64,000 nt of DNA from Gammaproteobacteria bacterium (GTDB taxonomy: Bacteria > Pseudomonadota > Gammaproteobacteria > UBA1113), in NCBI GenBank assembly GCA_021773305.1, contig JAJFKH010000007.1:1-64000 (forward strand), read 5' to 3'. A program made the position numbers and the translations under genes. Positions 1-9,109 of the stretch are shown here, piece by piece; position 1 is the stretch's first letter; each line of letters starts with the position of its first letter. The notes beneath the pieces were generated by a model. The model was not told the origin of the DNA, searched no databases, and saw only the letters and a list, made by a program, of their open reading frames with translations.

Positions 1-54
1 GGTACCGCTAGACAAGCGTTGATAACAATCGCTTGGTCTGGCTGGCTTTCAGTT

Positions 55-73
55 TGTCTAATTGTTAAAGAAC
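55..73 (-). promoter_or_regulatory. rrn leader boxA antitermination element
   Basis: The minus strand reads GTTCTTTAACAATTAGACA, very close to the boxA region of gammaproteobacterial rRNA leaders (TGCTCTTTAACAATTT...CAGACA in E. coli). NusB/NusE bind boxA RNA to prevent premature termination in rrn operons, and nusB itself is at 15544. Further downstream on the minus strand, at about 12-40, an imperfect hairpin has arms GACAAGCG and CGCTTGGTC, placed where RNase III/leader structures usually sit. Confidence 0.8.
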
Positions 74-101
74 TTTTCTAAACAACCTTTGTTGTCTAGA
101 G

Positions 102-160
102 CCGTCGCATTCTAAGCCATCCGTGGAGTTTGTCAAGAAAAAATCTTGGAAATATTTCCT
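102..160 (-). promoter_or_regulatory. rRNA operon promoter (P1-like), directed off the left edge
   Basis: Read on the minus strand, a perfect -35 TTGACA (131-136) is followed after 16 bp by a -10 TAGAAT (109-114). A GC-rich discriminator follows, and an A/T-rich UP-element-like stretch lies at about 137-160. Together with the boxA immediately downstream this is the layout of a ribosomal RNA promoter. The expected start is near 102. The 16S gene itself would lie left of position 1. It is divergent from xseB, whose own promoter must overlap the UP region. Confidence 0.8.
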
Positions 161-215
161 TTCTTGAGATAGGATCACAAACACGAGCACAACAGTGTAT
201 ACGAGGATAGGAAAA

Positions 216-473
216 GTGGCAAATACGCGAGCAAAAGATTTTAATTTTGAGGACTCATTGGAACAGCTGAATCAATTAGTGGAACAAATGGAGAAAGGCG
301 ATTTAAGTCTCGAAGACTCCATGAAAGCCTTTGAAAAAGGCATTTCACTGACTCGTGGATGCCAAAAAGCCCTCAAGAATGCCGAGCAAAAAGTACAAAT
401 ATTAATCAGCAAAGAAACTGACGCTGCTCTGGAAACCTTTTCTGTAGGAGACGACGCGTCCGGTGAGCTATAA
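216..473 (+). CDS. xseB: Exodeoxyribonuclease VII small subunit
   Basis: Small helical subunit of exonuclease VII, which degrades single-stranded DNA in both directions as a complex with XseA. The protein shows the family pattern FEDSLEQLNQLVEQMEKGDLSLEDSMKAFEKGISL followed by a CQKAL-AEQKV helix, and the length (about 85 residues) fits. Two GTG starts are possible. That at 216 has an AGGATAGGAAA purine run just upstream and gives a normal N-terminus. That at 195 adds seven unusual residues. The 3' end overlaps ispA by 11 bp, so the two are co-translated, as in many gammaproteobacteria. The usual third gene dxs is not downstream. Confidence 0.9.
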   Translation: MANTRAKDFNFEDSLEQLNQLVEQMEKGDLSLEDSMKAFEKGISLTRGCQKALKNAEQKVQILISKETDAALETFSVGDDASGEL

Positions 474-1335
474 CAATCTCCCTGCTCTTGAAGAATGGCA
501 ACAGCGCATTGAGATTTTTTTAGACAATAAGTTACCTAAAAGCAATGATGCCCCTGAAAAGCTCGCCAACGCGCTACGATATACTGTTTTAGGTGGTGGA
601 AAACGTTTGCGTCCATTGATCGTTTACGCCACAGGCACGGCCATGGGAGCCTCCCTAGAGACATTAGATCCTTTGGCAGGGGCCATCGAAATTATACATG
701 CCTACTCTCTCATACACGATGATCTACCAGCGATGGATAATAGCCACCTGCGCCGAAAAAAAGCGACATGTCACTTGGCTTTCGATGAAGCCACCGCCAT
801 TTTAGCAGGAGATACCCTCCAAAGCATGGCCTTTGAATGGGTCAGTTTATCGCCTTCACAACATCTTGGAAAAATGGTTACTGTGCTTGCTCATAGCAGC
901 GGCTTTGCTGGCATGGCTGGTGGGCAAGGGCTTGATATCACCGCAGACGAAACCATCACAATAGATGAACTCAATATCCTACAAGAAAAAAAAACCGGCG
1001 CACTGCTCAGTGCGGCATTGCAGTTAGGTGCTTTAGCAGCAGGTAAAGTCCATACCCTTGACTCCCTCCATACCCTAGGACTTGCCATGGGCTTAGCATT
1101 TCAAATTCAAGATGATATTCTAGACATTGAAGCGGACGAAATAATATTAGGTAAGCCCCAAGGGTTAGACGAAAAAAACCATAAATTAACGTACCCTGGC
1201 CTCATTGGATTAGATAACGCAAAAGAAAAATTGCAACAACTCACTCATCAGATCCAGGATCATTTGCAAACACTTCAACTTGAACAATCTTTTTTAACAC
1301 AGATCACCCAACTTATTATTAACAGAAAATATTAG
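463..1335 (+). CDS. ispA: Farnesyl diphosphate synthase (polyprenyl synthetase)
   Basis: Trans-isoprenyl diphosphate synthase that condenses IPP with DMAPP/GPP to give farnesyl diphosphate, precursor of undecaprenyl phosphate and ubiquinone side chains. The first aspartate-rich motif DDLPAMD is at residues 86-92 and the second, DDILDIE, at about 225. GGGKRLRP near residue 45 binds substrate. At 290 residues it is a normal length. Start is GTG with GGAG about 12 bp upstream, inside the end of xseB. The 236 bp after it contain no gene; a weak CTAGAC/GTCTAG inverted repeat at about 1486-1513 may end transcription. Confidence 0.95.
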   Translation: MSYNNLPALEEWQQRIEIFLDNKLPKSNDAPEKLANALRYTVLGGGKRLRPLIVYATGTAMGASLETLDPLAGAIEIIHAYSLIHDDLPAMDNSHLRRKKATCHLAFDEATAILAGDTLQSMAFEWVSLSPSQHLGKMVTVLAHSSGFAGMAGGQGLDITADETITIDELNILQEKKTGALLSAALQLGALAAGKVHTLDSLHTLGLAMGLAFQIQDDILDIEADEIILGKPQGLDEKNHKLTYPGLIGLDNAKEKLQQLTHQIQDHLQTLQLEQSFLTQITQLIINRKY

Positions 1336-1571
1336 GTGTGTTATACCCAATACCAATGTCACAAGATTGTCGCAAGTTGTATCGTAAGCTTGTCGCTAAT
1401 TACAGGCACCACAGAGGCACCATTTGCCAACAATCAGGGATAATCAAAAACAGGCGGAACTTATACACCTAGCTGAATTTTCTCACTAGACTCTTTTCCA
1501 TCAAATGTCTAGGGTGGCCTTTATTTTTCGCTTAGAGTTTTACCATGCTTTTAGCTGCTTCTACGGCAAAC

Positions 1572-2204
1572 CTATACGAAAGGCAATACTACCAACGGCT
1601 CTTTGCCAAAATGTTGGGCTAAGGTTTGGATGTTTTCATCCATGCATGGCATATTTTGCTCAATAACGTTTGCTATCCAGCCATGGAACGGCACACCACT
1701 TTTGCAAAGTTGATTAAATGTAAGCAAACCATGATTAATACAACCCAATTGTATCCCCACAACCAGTATGACGGGTAAATTGAGCGCAATAGCAAAATCT
1801 TCAAAGGTTTCTGAATCATTAAATGGCACTAACCACCCTCCCACGCCCTCAATCAATAATATATCCCAATCTACGTCAAAAGCCGGTTGTATCGCTCTCA
1901 GCGCACCCTCTACGGAAAGAGCATGATTGTCTTGTTTCGCTGCAATGTGGGGTGCAATATAGTGAGTGTAAGTTAGGGGATTAACGATATCATAGGCGAC
2001 GTTCATATTACTCGCACTCATCAATTGCAATGCATCATCATTACGTAATCCATGTTGCGTCATCTCACAACCGGATGCGACAGGTTTAATACCTAACACT
2101 TTTTTTCCCTCAAGCCCATATTTTTTCAGTAATTGGCACATTACATAGGTTTTTCCGATACCCGTTCCCGTGCCTGTAATAATAAAAGCTTGTTTATTTT
2201 TCAT
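1572..2204 (-). CDS. bioD: Dethiobiotin synthetase
   Basis: ATP-dependent carboxylase that closes the ureido ring of dethiobiotin from 7,8-diaminopelargonate and CO2. The N-terminus has the P-loop GTGTGIGKT, followed by KPVASGCE and, later, LLIEGVGGWLVP, all typical of BioD. 210 residues is close to the family norm of about 225. It is the last gene of the leftward bioBFHCD operon and overlaps the end of bioC by 11 bp, implying translational coupling. Confidence 0.95.
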   Translation of the reverse strand: MKNKQAFIITGTGTGIGKTYVMCQLLKKYGLEGKKVLGIKPVASGCEMTQHGLRNDDALQLMSASNMNVAYDIVNPLTYTHYIAPHIAAKQDNHALSVEGALRAIQPAFDVDWDILLIEGVGGWLVPFNDSETFEDFAIALNLPVILVVGIQLGCINHGLLTFNQLCKSGVPFHGWIANVIEQNMPCMDENIQTLAQHFGKEPLVVLPFV

Positions 2205-3045
2205 GATATTGTCTCATCATATCCGCAATGGAAACATTCACCTCTGATGATTTATCGGGTTGCCCCCAACCATGGCCATAAATAATTTCATAGGTTACAG
2301 GCAATCTATTTGCTTCATCTCGATAACTTTCGTAGGCTTGCTCCATTTGTTTTAGTTTTCCTTTCCCAGTTAAACAATGATTTCGCTGTTGATTAATATT
2401 ATGTACACCCACCTCTTTTAATTCACGCATCAATTGGAAAACATTACCATAGGATAATGTCATGACTTCCATATCCATCACCGGATCAAGAAATTGATGT
2501 TGTAATAATAAGTCGCCCACATCATGCATATCCAAAAAGCGATTAACATGCTGGAAGCTATCCGCTCGTTGCCAAGCTTTACGTAATTCTTTTAACGTAT
2601 CAGGGCCTAATGTAGAAAACAAAAAAAGTCCTTCTGGCCGCAATACGCGTTTTATTTCTTGAAATGCCCTAGTTAAATCAGGAAACCAATGGATCACCAT
2701 GTTCGAAAAAATCAAATCTATTGAATTATCGGCAAAAGGCAAACAAGCACCATCTGCACATACAGCTAGAAAATTTGAATGTTGTGTCGCATATTGTACC
2801 ATGTTATAAGCAAAATCTAATGGGATCACTGTAGCATCCACATAACGCGCTTGCAATTTTTCAGAAAAATACCCTGTCCCACAACCCAGATCTAAAATCA
2901 CCTTAGGATCCATATTAATGTATTGCAATCGACCGAGTATTTCCTCGCCACTTTCTTTTTGCATTTTAGCCGCACGATCATAGTGTTGAGCCGCTTGGCT
3001 AAAAGATTTTTTCACTTGTTGTAGATCGAATGAATTTTTATTCAT
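2194..3045 (-). CDS. bioC: Malonyl-[acyl-carrier protein] O-methyltransferase
   Basis: SAM-dependent methyltransferase that masks the free carboxyl of malonyl-ACP so that fatty acid synthesis can make the pimeloyl chain. The Rossmann SAM-binding loop VILDLGCGTGYFS is at about residues 49-61, followed by the BioC-type IDLIFSNMVIHWFPDL. 283 residues is normal. It overlaps bioH upstream (ATGA type, 4 bp) and bioD downstream. Presence of both bioC and bioH indicates the complete BioC-BioH route to pimeloyl-ACP. Confidence 0.95.
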   Translation of the reverse strand: MNKNSFDLQQVKKSFSQAAQHYDRAAKMQKESGEEILGRLQYINMDPKVILDLGCGTGYFSEKLQARYVDATVIPLDFAYNMVQYATQHSNFLAVCADGACLPFADNSIDLIFSNMVIHWFPDLTRAFQEIKRVLRPEGLFLFSTLGPDTLKELRKAWQRADSFQHVNRFLDMHDVGDLLLQHQFLDPVMDMEVMTLSYGNVFQLMRELKEVGVHNINQQRNHCLTGKGKLKQMEQAYESYRDEANRLPVTYEIIYGHGWGQPDKSSEVNVSIADMMRQYHEK

Positions 3046-3800
3046 AAGGTTGTTCCGAATTTTTTAATTGCCTGACAGAAAGCTTGGGTGTCATTCATGA
3101 AAGGCATATGAGATGCCTTTGCAAAAACAATACTCTCAAAGTGTAATTTTTCAGAAACAGTAGCTGAGACGATACGATCCAATTGGCCAAAGAGTGCGAT
3201 TTTGGGGCATGTGATTTTAGATAGAACCCTTCGTTGATCGGTTTTTTCCAACAAGGTTAATCCTGCATCTAATGCTACCAATGCCGGTTGCGCACGAGAA
3301 AATATACATGTCTTAATTTGGTTGGCTCGCTGTTTCATCCCATCACTTTGATACAGTTGTAACAGAATAAACTGTTCAATGGTTTTTGTATAATCTCGGT
3401 GTAGCATGGTATGAAATCGGCTCAATTGCGCCCACTCCATTCCCGGCCAGTCTTTATCACCAAGAAATTTCGGCGTAGAACAGACTTGAATCAACCCAAG
3501 GACTTTTTCAGGATAGCGGTAAGCAATATCCGTCGCAACCAATCCACCTAAAGACCAGCCAAGGTAAATAGCCGGTTGTTTTATTTTCTCCACAATGGGA
3601 TCACTCAAGCTTGTTAGGTTAGCGTCAATCGATAATGCATGGCTATGACCAAAACCCGGTAAATCGACAACAATAACTGAAAATTTTTTTTTAAGTTCTG
3701 CAACACAAACATTCCAAATGCCGCCATGCATGCCCCAACCATGAAGCAATACCAACGGGATCCCGTGACCATCGTGTACTTCTATATGTAAATCACTCAT
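3042..3800 (-). CDS. bioH: Pimeloyl-[acyl-carrier protein] methyl ester esterase
   Basis: Alpha/beta hydrolase that removes the methyl ester from pimeloyl-ACP methyl ester, ending the disguised-chain elongation started by BioC. The oxyanion region LLHGWGMHGGIWN is near residue 20, the nucleophile motif LGWSLGG near residue 82, and the catalytic His is in KASHMPFMN near the C-terminus. It overlaps bioF and bioC by 4 bp each, so all three are translationally coupled. Its position within the bio operon supports BioH over a generic hydrolase. Confidence 0.93.
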   Translation of the reverse strand: MSDLHIEVHDGHGIPLVLLHGWGMHGGIWNVCVAELKKKFSVIVVDLPGFGHSHALSIDANLTSLSDPIVEKIKQPAIYLGWSLGGLVATDIAYRYPEKVLGLIQVCSTPKFLGDKDWPGMEWAQLSRFHTMLHRDYTKTIEQFILLQLYQSDGMKQRANQIKTCIFSRAQPALVALDAGLTLLEKTDQRRVLSKITCPKIALFGQLDRIVSATVSEKLHFESIVFAKASHMPFMNDTQAFCQAIKKFGTTL

Positions 3801-4900
3801 AACAATCTCAATAACCCATCAATTTGTTTTTTTGTCTGGGTCGCCCGCACATTGATACGTAATAAGCTGCGATGTTTAGGAACACTGGGAGGGCGTATTA
3901 GTCCTACCAAAAATCCTTGTTGTTTGATTTTTTCACAAATAGCCGCTGCACGTACGGCATCACCAACAACCACTGCTTGAATAGCACTTTGATTCGGTTC
4001 ACAGCAAACCCCCAATCGTTCCACTTGCTCTGTAAAATAACGAATATTATCCCACAGCTGATCCACCACATTTGTCTGTTCAATGACTTCGATGGCGGCC
4101 TTATTGGCCCATGCTAAAGCCGGTGGCATGGCTGTGGTATACATATAACTTCTAGCATATTGTAAAATCATTTCTATCATAGCATCATCTCCAGCAACAA
4201 AACCACCAACGCCGCCAAGGGCTTTGCTGAATGTCGCCATGTAAATGGGCACCTGACTTAATGAGTATTCTTGCAAGCAACCTCGCCCCGCCCCTAACAC
4301 ACCAAAACCATGGGCATCATCTATCATGAGTAAGTGCTGTTCAACATCCAGCATCTCTTGCAAAGCCACCAACGGTGCTATATCACCTTCCATACTAAAG
4401 ACACTTTCTGTTCCAATAAGCACTTTTTTATGTTTCCAGCCCTGTAACTTCAAACGAAGACTGTGACAATCGTTATGCAGATAGCGACGCATAGGTATTT
4501 GAGAAAGCTTGGCTCCATCTAAAAGAGACGCATGATTATTTTTGTCTTGAAAAATGCCTTCCACATGATTTGATAGGGCATTGATGATACCGAGATTCGC
4601 TCCGTAACCTGAAGGAAACAAGATCGCTCGCTCCTTACCCACAAATTCTGCAACTTTTTCTTCTAGTGCTTGATGGGCAACATGATAACCAGAAACCATG
4701 GCCGATCCACCACTACCCACACCAAATCGTTCCACGCCTTCAATACATGCTTTTTTCACCAGAGGATGTTGAGATAGCCCTAAATAATCACTGCTAGCAA
4801 AATCAACCAAACCATCTGTTTGTGGAGAAAAAATTTTTCGCTCTCGAAACAAACCTTCAGCTTTTCTCTCCTGTAACGTCTTTTCAAAATCCGCTTGCAT
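3797..4900 (-). CDS. bioF: 8-amino-7-oxononanoate synthase
   Basis: PLP enzyme that condenses pimeloyl-ACP with L-alanine. Fold-type I features are clear: ASSDYLGLSQHP near the N-terminus, DDAHGFGVLG, and the PLP lysine in TFSKALGGVGGF. The 367 residues are slightly fewer than the usual 384. The ATG directly follows the bioB stop (TAAATG), again implying coupled translation. Confidence 0.95.
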   Translation of the reverse strand: MQADFEKTLQERKAEGLFRERKIFSPQTDGLVDFASSDYLGLSQHPLVKKACIEGVERFGVGSGGSAMVSGYHVAHQALEEKVAEFVGKERAILFPSGYGANLGIINALSNHVEGIFQDKNNHASLLDGAKLSQIPMRRYLHNDCHSLRLKLQGWKHKKVLIGTESVFSMEGDIAPLVALQEMLDVEQHLLMIDDAHGFGVLGAGRGCLQEYSLSQVPIYMATFSKALGGVGGFVAGDDAMIEMILQYARSYMYTTAMPPALAWANKAAIEVIEQTNVVDQLWDNIRYFTEQVERLGVCCEPNQSAIQAVVVGDAVRAAAICEKIKQQGFLVGLIRPPSVPKHRSLLRINVRATQTKKQIDGLLRLL

Positions 4901-5887
4901 TTAAGCCACAGACTCTGCTGCCTGCCGTTGTTTGTATTTTTCTAAATCTAACGATTTCAGATCCAGTTTAGCAAACAAGCTTTCATCTTGATCTATCGTA
5001 GCATTTTCCATGGTGAGCAATGTCTCTCCCATATGAATAGAATTAGCTCCTGCAAAAAAACACCAGGCTTGAGTCTCGTCGGACATTTCGGCACGCCCAG
5101 CACTTAAACGGACAAAAGTCTTGGGCATGATGATCCTTGCCACAGCCACCGTACGAATAAATTCAAAGGTATCCACCGCTTCTGCATTCTCAAGGGGTGT
5201 TCCAGGCGCTCGAATTAACATATTAATTGGAACACTTTGAGGATGCTCTGGCAACGTTGCAAGAGCCAGTAAAAGCCCCGCTCTATCTTCTCGGCTTTCG
5301 CCTAATCCTAAAATACCACCGCTACAGACATTAATCCCTGCATTACGCACTTCATCCAGCGTCTCTAAGCGCTGCTCAAAAGTTCGTGTAGAAACAACTT
5401 TTGCATAATACTCCGGGGAAGTGTCAAGATTGTGGTTGTAATAATCCAATCCTGCTTGGGCTAAACTCTCAGCTTGCTCTTTGGTCAACATACCTAATGT
5501 CATGCAGGTTTCCATGCCTAATCCCTTGACTCCTTCAACCATTGCAAGCACTTGATCAAAAGTTTTCGCCTGGGGGCCTCGCCAAGCAGCACCCATACAA
5601 AAACGCGTAGCACCTTGCTCTTTCGCTTCTTTGGCTTTTGCAAGTACTGCCTCAACTTCCATGAGTTTTTCTTTGGGAAGGCCCGTGTTATGGTGACCAC
5701 TTTGATTACAATAAGAGCAATCTTCTGGGCAAGCACCTGTTTTAATACTGAGTAATTTAGAGCGCTGTACTTCATGAGGATTAAAATGTTGTCGGTGAAT
5801 AGTCTGAGCCTTAAAAGCCAAATCCATAAAAGGCTGTTGAAATAAATCAAGGATATCTTGTTTTGCCCAATCAGTGCGATATTGCAT
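4901..5887 (-). CDS. bioB: Biotin synthase (radical SAM)
   Basis: Radical-SAM enzyme that inserts sulfur into dethiobiotin. The [4Fe-4S] motif CPEDCSYC lies about 52 residues in, and the remaining sequence is typical ([20 protein letters not shown]). The ATG at 5887 has GGAGG six bases upstream and gives the family N-terminus. The frame is open to 5935, but the -10 of the promoter lies at 5925-5930, so that longer start would not be transcribed. First gene of bioBFHCD, under the BirA-type operator. Confidence 0.96.
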   Translation of the reverse strand: MQYRTDWAKQDILDLFQQPFMDLAFKAQTIHRQHFNPHEVQRSKLLSIKTGACPEDCSYCNQSGHHNTGLPKEKLMEVEAVLAKAKEAKEQGATRFCMGAAWRGPQAKTFDQVLAMVEGVKGLGMETCMTLGMLTKEQAESLAQAGLDYYNHNLDTSPEYYAKVVSTRTFEQRLETLDEVRNAGINVCSGGILGLGESREDRAGLLLALATLPEHPQSVPINMLIRAPGTPLENAEAVDTFEFIRTVAVARIIMPKTFVRLSAGRAEMSDETQAWCFFAGANSIHMGETLLTMENATIDQDESLFAKLDLKSLDLEKYKQRQAAESVA

Positions 5888-5924
5888 AAAAAACCTCCAT
5901 TGGCCTCTGAAAATAGTTGGTCTT

Positions 5925-5952
5925 ATCATAGTCACTAGACTTCACTTGTCAA
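5925..5952 (-). promoter_or_regulatory. Promoter of bioBFHCD
   Basis: Minus strand: -35 TTGACA (5947-5952), 16-bp spacer, -10 TATGAT (5925-5930). The -35 hexamer overlaps the left arm of the BirA-type operator, so operator occupancy would block RNA polymerase directly. Confidence 0.75.
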
Positions 5953-5978
5953 CCTGTTTTAGACTTCCAGGTAAACAA
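5946..5978. promoter_or_regulatory. BirA-type biotin operator
   Basis: Palindrome TTGTCAACC-N15-GGTAAACAA (arms 5946-5954 and 5970-5978) between divergent bioB and bioA. It matches the known BirA operator pattern TTGTAAACC-N14/16-GGTTTACAA with one change per arm. BirA holding biotinyl-AMP binds this class of site and represses both directions. birA is not in the window. Confidence 0.85.
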
Positions 5979-6001
5979 CAGGTGAAAATAGGGGCAAACT
6001 G

Positions 6002-7315
6002 ATGGATATAACAGAACGGGATTTGAAACATATTTGGCACCCTTGCTCTCAAATGAAAGATTATGAAACATTCCCCCCCGTGACCATTACAAAGGCCCAA
6101 GGCAGTTACCTTCACCTGGCAAATGGCACCACCCTTATTGATGCTAACTCCAGCTGGTGGTGCAAATCTCTAGGTCACGCAGACCCACGAATTCACGCGG
6201 CATTGATGCAGCAAGCAAAAACCTTAGAACATACTATTTTGGCGAACACAACCAACCCAACCATTGTCAAACTCTCAGAAAACCTTGCCGCGTTGACCCC
6301 TAATTTAAATAAAGTCATGTATGCTTCTGATGGATCCTGTGCGGTTGAAATGGCTTTAAAAATGTCCCTCCATGCTCAGCAACTTCAAGGCCAAGGCCAC
6401 AGACAACAATTTGCTGCCTTAGGGAATGGCTATCATGGAGAAACCTGCTTAGCACTCAGTGTCAGTGATTGCGGTCTTTATTCAGAACCTTATAAGCCCC
6501 TACTCCAGCCCTGTGAATATTTAAATCCCATCCCCTATGTTTCAGGTGTGGAAGATAATAAGTGGCACGATTGCTCTGAAGAATGGCATCCTATTGAAAA
6601 GCAATTAAATCAAATAAAAGACACCCTCTGCGCTATTATTTTCGAACCCATCGTTCAAGGTGCCGGACAGATGCAAATCTACAGTGCAAATTTTCTCAAA
6701 CACTTGGCGGCCTGGGCCAAAGATAATCAAGTTTATTTAATTGCTGATGAAATCATGACAGGGTTTGGGCGCACCGGACTACCTTTAGCAATTGATCACG
6801 CCGGCATAGAAGTCGATTTTTTATGTGTGGCCAAGGGATTGACCGCAGGAGTGCTTCCTATCAGTGCAATGCTCACCTCTGACACAGTTTATGATTTATT
6901 TTATGACGATTATGAAAAAGGCAAATCCTTCCTTCATTCTCACACTCATACAGGAAATACCTTAGCCGCTGCTGTGGCAAACTGTGTGTTTGAGATTTTT
7001 CAAGAAGATAATATTTATCAAAAAATACCTGAATTATCAGCGCATCTTCGTCAACAAATGGAAGCGGTAGCGAACCATACAGGCAAGCTCACCAACATCC
7101 GACATATTGGAGCCATGGTTGCTGGAGATTTGGTAGTAGACAACCCGAACACACGCTGGGGATTTCAAATTTTTCAAGAAGCTATAAAACTCGGCGCCAT
7201 GCTGCGCCCCTTAGGCAATACACTCTATTGGTTCCCACCGTTGAATACAGAATCACACACGATTGATGAACTTGCAGACATCACTCAAACAGCCATCGCT
7301 CGGATCCTCAAATAA
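6002..7315 (+). CDS. bioA: Adenosylmethionine-8-amino-7-oxononanoate aminotransferase
   Basis: PLP transaminase that uses SAM as amino donor to make 7,8-diaminopelargonate. HIWHPCSQMKDYE at the N-terminus and SSWWCKSLGHADP are typical BioA features. The cofactor-binding Asp is in LIADEIMTGFGRTG and the PLP lysine in CVAKGLTAGVLP. 437 residues, normal. AGGGG lies 7 bp before the ATG. Transcribed divergently from bioB across the shared operator. With bioBFHCD this completes the pathway from malonyl-ACP to biotin. Confidence 0.96.
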   Translation: MDITERDLKHIWHPCSQMKDYETFPPVTITKAQGSYLHLANGTTLIDANSSWWCKSLGHADPRIHAALMQQAKTLEHTILANTTNPTIVKLSENLAALTPNLNKVMYASDGSCAVEMALKMSLHAQQLQGQGHRQQFAALGNGYHGETCLALSVSDCGLYSEPYKPLLQPCEYLNPIPYVSGVEDNKWHDCSEEWHPIEKQLNQIKDTLCAIIFEPIVQGAGQMQIYSANFLKHLAAWAKDNQVYLIADEIMTGFGRTGLPLAIDHAGIEVDFLCVAKGLTAGVLPISAMLTSDTVYDLFYDDYEKGKSFLHSHTHTGNTLAAAVANCVFEIFQEDNIYQKIPELSAHLRQQMEAVANHTGKLTNIRHIGAMVAGDLVVDNPNTRWGFQIFQEAIKLGAMLRPLGNTLYWFPPLNTESHTIDELADITQTAIARILK

Positions 7316-7361
7316 TAACCGCTTTATTCAACCTACCAATTAATTATGCTATTATTATTTT

Positions 7362-8102
7362 ATGCTTAAAATACTTGCCGAAAAACTAATACGTCATCTC
7401 GCTCCGCAATCTTGTCTACTTTGCCTGACAAAAGTAACGGGAGCACTGCCCGTATGCCATCTTTGTGAGAAAAATTTACCTTGGCTTGAACATTATTGTC
7501 AGCACTGCGGTTATCATTTTATAGGTGAAACATCTCTGTCAATTTGCGGCCAGTGCAGTAAAAACACCTCTCCAATCAGCTGCTTTTACGGGCTTTGGCA
7601 TTATCAAGATCCCATTGATCAATGGATACAGCAGATAAAGTACCATCACCAACTCATTCCCAGTGCAATCTGTTCTGAGTATATGCTAAGAAAAATCCCC
7701 GGTTGGTACAGTAACCGACAACTGCCTGAAGCGTTAATACCCATGCCATTACATTCTGATCGATTGGTAGAACGGGGTTACAATCAAGCCATTGAAATCG
7801 CACGACCTTTGGCAAAGGTTTTGCAACGCCCTTTACTCCTTCATGACTGTAAGCGCAGTCAATACACAAAGCCTCAAGCCACCCTTCCAGCTCCATTGCG
7901 TCAGAAAAACGTCAAAGATGCATTTACAATCAAAGACAACTTTCATTTCAAGCATGTTGCCATTGTGGATGACGTATATACATCGGGTAGTACCGTTACA
8001 GCCCTTTGCCAAAGCTTAAGAAAAAACGGAACTAAAACTATCGATATATGGTGCTGCGCCCGGGCGCAACTGACGCACAGATTTATCCCAGTCTCTTCTT
8101 AA
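7362..8102 (+). CDS. comF: ComF family phosphoribosyltransferase-like protein
   Basis: Cytoplasmic protein of the ComF/GntX family, linked in other bacteria to DNA uptake for transformation. The N-terminal zinc-ribbon-like part holds CLLC, CHLC, CQHC and CGQC cysteine pairs (residues about 18-68). The C-terminal phosphoribosyltransferase motif is VAIVDDVYTSGSTV (about 206-219). Follows bioA by 46 bp; in many gammaproteobacteria comF sits next to bioH. No clear ribosome binding site is seen. Its end overlaps the opposite-strand gene by 20 bp. Exact biochemical activity in this family is not established. Confidence 0.88.
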   Translation: MLKILAEKLIRHLAPQSCLLCLTKVTGALPVCHLCEKNLPWLEHYCQHCGYHFIGETSLSICGQCSKNTSPISCFYGLWHYQDPIDQWIQQIKYHHQLIPSAICSEYMLRKIPGWYSNRQLPEALIPMPLHSDRLVERGYNQAIEIARPLAKVLQRPLLLHDCKRSQYTKPQATLPAPLRQKNVKDAFTIKDNFHFKHVAIVDDVYTSGSTVTALCQSLRKNGTKTIDIWCCARAQLTHRFIPVSS

Positions 8103-8982
8103 TAGAAAATTTAACGGTTCTGATGTTCCTGTCAACTGCCGGAAAAATCCGACGTGAACCTCGATCGAGCAGTTTTTGGCATGCCTCTACATGTTCATTA
8201 TCACAATTTAGCTCATGCGCTCTCTTAAAAGCTGCTTGAGCAATTTTGTGGGTATCGTTTGTTTCTCGATAACCCATGTTAGCATTGTTCCATAAAGATT
8301 TAACTAAATTTTTGCTACGATACCGCAGAGGTGCTAATGTGCCATTTAATCCTGGTTTATCGCCAAAACTCACACCAATACCATCAAGCAATTGCCCCAA
8401 TTCTTTTATGCTGTCACTCTGTTTAATTAAATCTATGCAAATTTCAGCAATCGCAGGATCATCTTTTTGTTTATTGGCAGTGGCTGATAAATTTTGACGT
8501 TTTATTTCCTGCACACAACGCGTCAATAAAGTAGATTTTACCCCAATGTTAGGTATTTCGAACTCAGGCTCAGGTAATTCATACTCATATTCACTATTAT
8601 CTAATAGAGTCATCACAGCTCTAGCAGGTTTACCCGATAAAATAGCATGGTAAAGTACTTTTTGCTCTGGCTCTAAATTATCATTTTGAAGGATCACCTC
8701 AGCGGCAAGCTCTCCGGATTTATTTTTAATCCCATAGTCTCGTTCCTCTTGCAAGCCATACTGGCCAAAAGCATCAAACACACTGATACAATCACCACAG
8801 CGAAAAATATAATGAAACCAAGTATCTCCTGCTTGATCAGTGATGAGAGGATCCGATAGACTAACAAAAATATCCGCCTTAATAGTGCCGTCTGGATCTT
8901 GAAATAAAAAAAACTGCTTCCAATTATCGTGTTGATTCAAAAGATCTTGTGTAATAATAAATTGTTCGTTATCGTCAGCCAT
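8083..8982 (-). CDS. Hypothetical protein with YRETND C-terminal motif, ankyrin-like N-terminus
   Basis: I do not recognise a named family. Residues about 52-100 resemble one degenerate ankyrin repeat (GDTWFHYIFRCGD ... GIKNKSGELAAEVILQN). Residues about 195-255 (LLDGIGVSFGDKPGLNG ... MGYRETNDTHKIAQAAFKRA) align with the C-terminal part of the two paralogs at 20403 and 21605, which share the same GYRETND/SYRETND core followed by an IA-x-A-x-F-x-x-A helix. The C-terminus is basic. No signal peptide or membrane segment. A strong promoter lies upstream. It resembles a host-interaction protein, but that is inference. Confidence 0.7.
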   Translation of the reverse strand: MADDNEQFIITQDLLNQHDNWKQFFLFQDPDGTIKADIFVSLSDPLITDQAGDTWFHYIFRCGDCISVFDAFGQYGLQEERDYGIKNKSGELAAEVILQNDNLEPEQKVLYHAILSGKPARAVMTLLDNSEYEYELPEPEFEIPNIGVKSTLLTRCVQEIKRQNLSATANKQKDDPAIAEICIDLIKQSDSIKELGQLLDGIGVSFGDKPGLNGTLAPLRYRSKNLVKSLWNNANMGYRETNDTHKIAQAAFKRAHELNCDNEHVEACQKLLDRGSRRIFPAVDRNIRTVKFSIKKRLG

Positions 8983-9020
8983 CAGTACGTTCCAAATTAT
9001 CGTTTTTCTAGTTAAGCGCG

Positions 9021-9049
9021 ATCATACCAAATTCTATTGCATATGTCAA
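9021..9049 (-). promoter_or_regulatory. Sigma-70 promoter of the YRETND-motif gene
   Basis: Minus strand TTGACA (9044-9049), 17-bp spacer, TATGAT (9021-9026), near consensus. It points at the gene starting at 8982, giving a leader of about 30 nt. Confidence 0.7.
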
Positions 9050-9109
9050 TAAATGGTCAATATTTTGCCGTCCAAAATTGTAACTGCTTGTTTTAAAATA
9101 ATTTTCAAT

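Noticed and set aside
1480-1520. CTAGAC ... GTCTAG inverted repeat after ispA as a terminator
   Set aside because: Six-bp stem with a 15-base loop and no T-run directly after it; mentioned with ispA but not called as a terminator.
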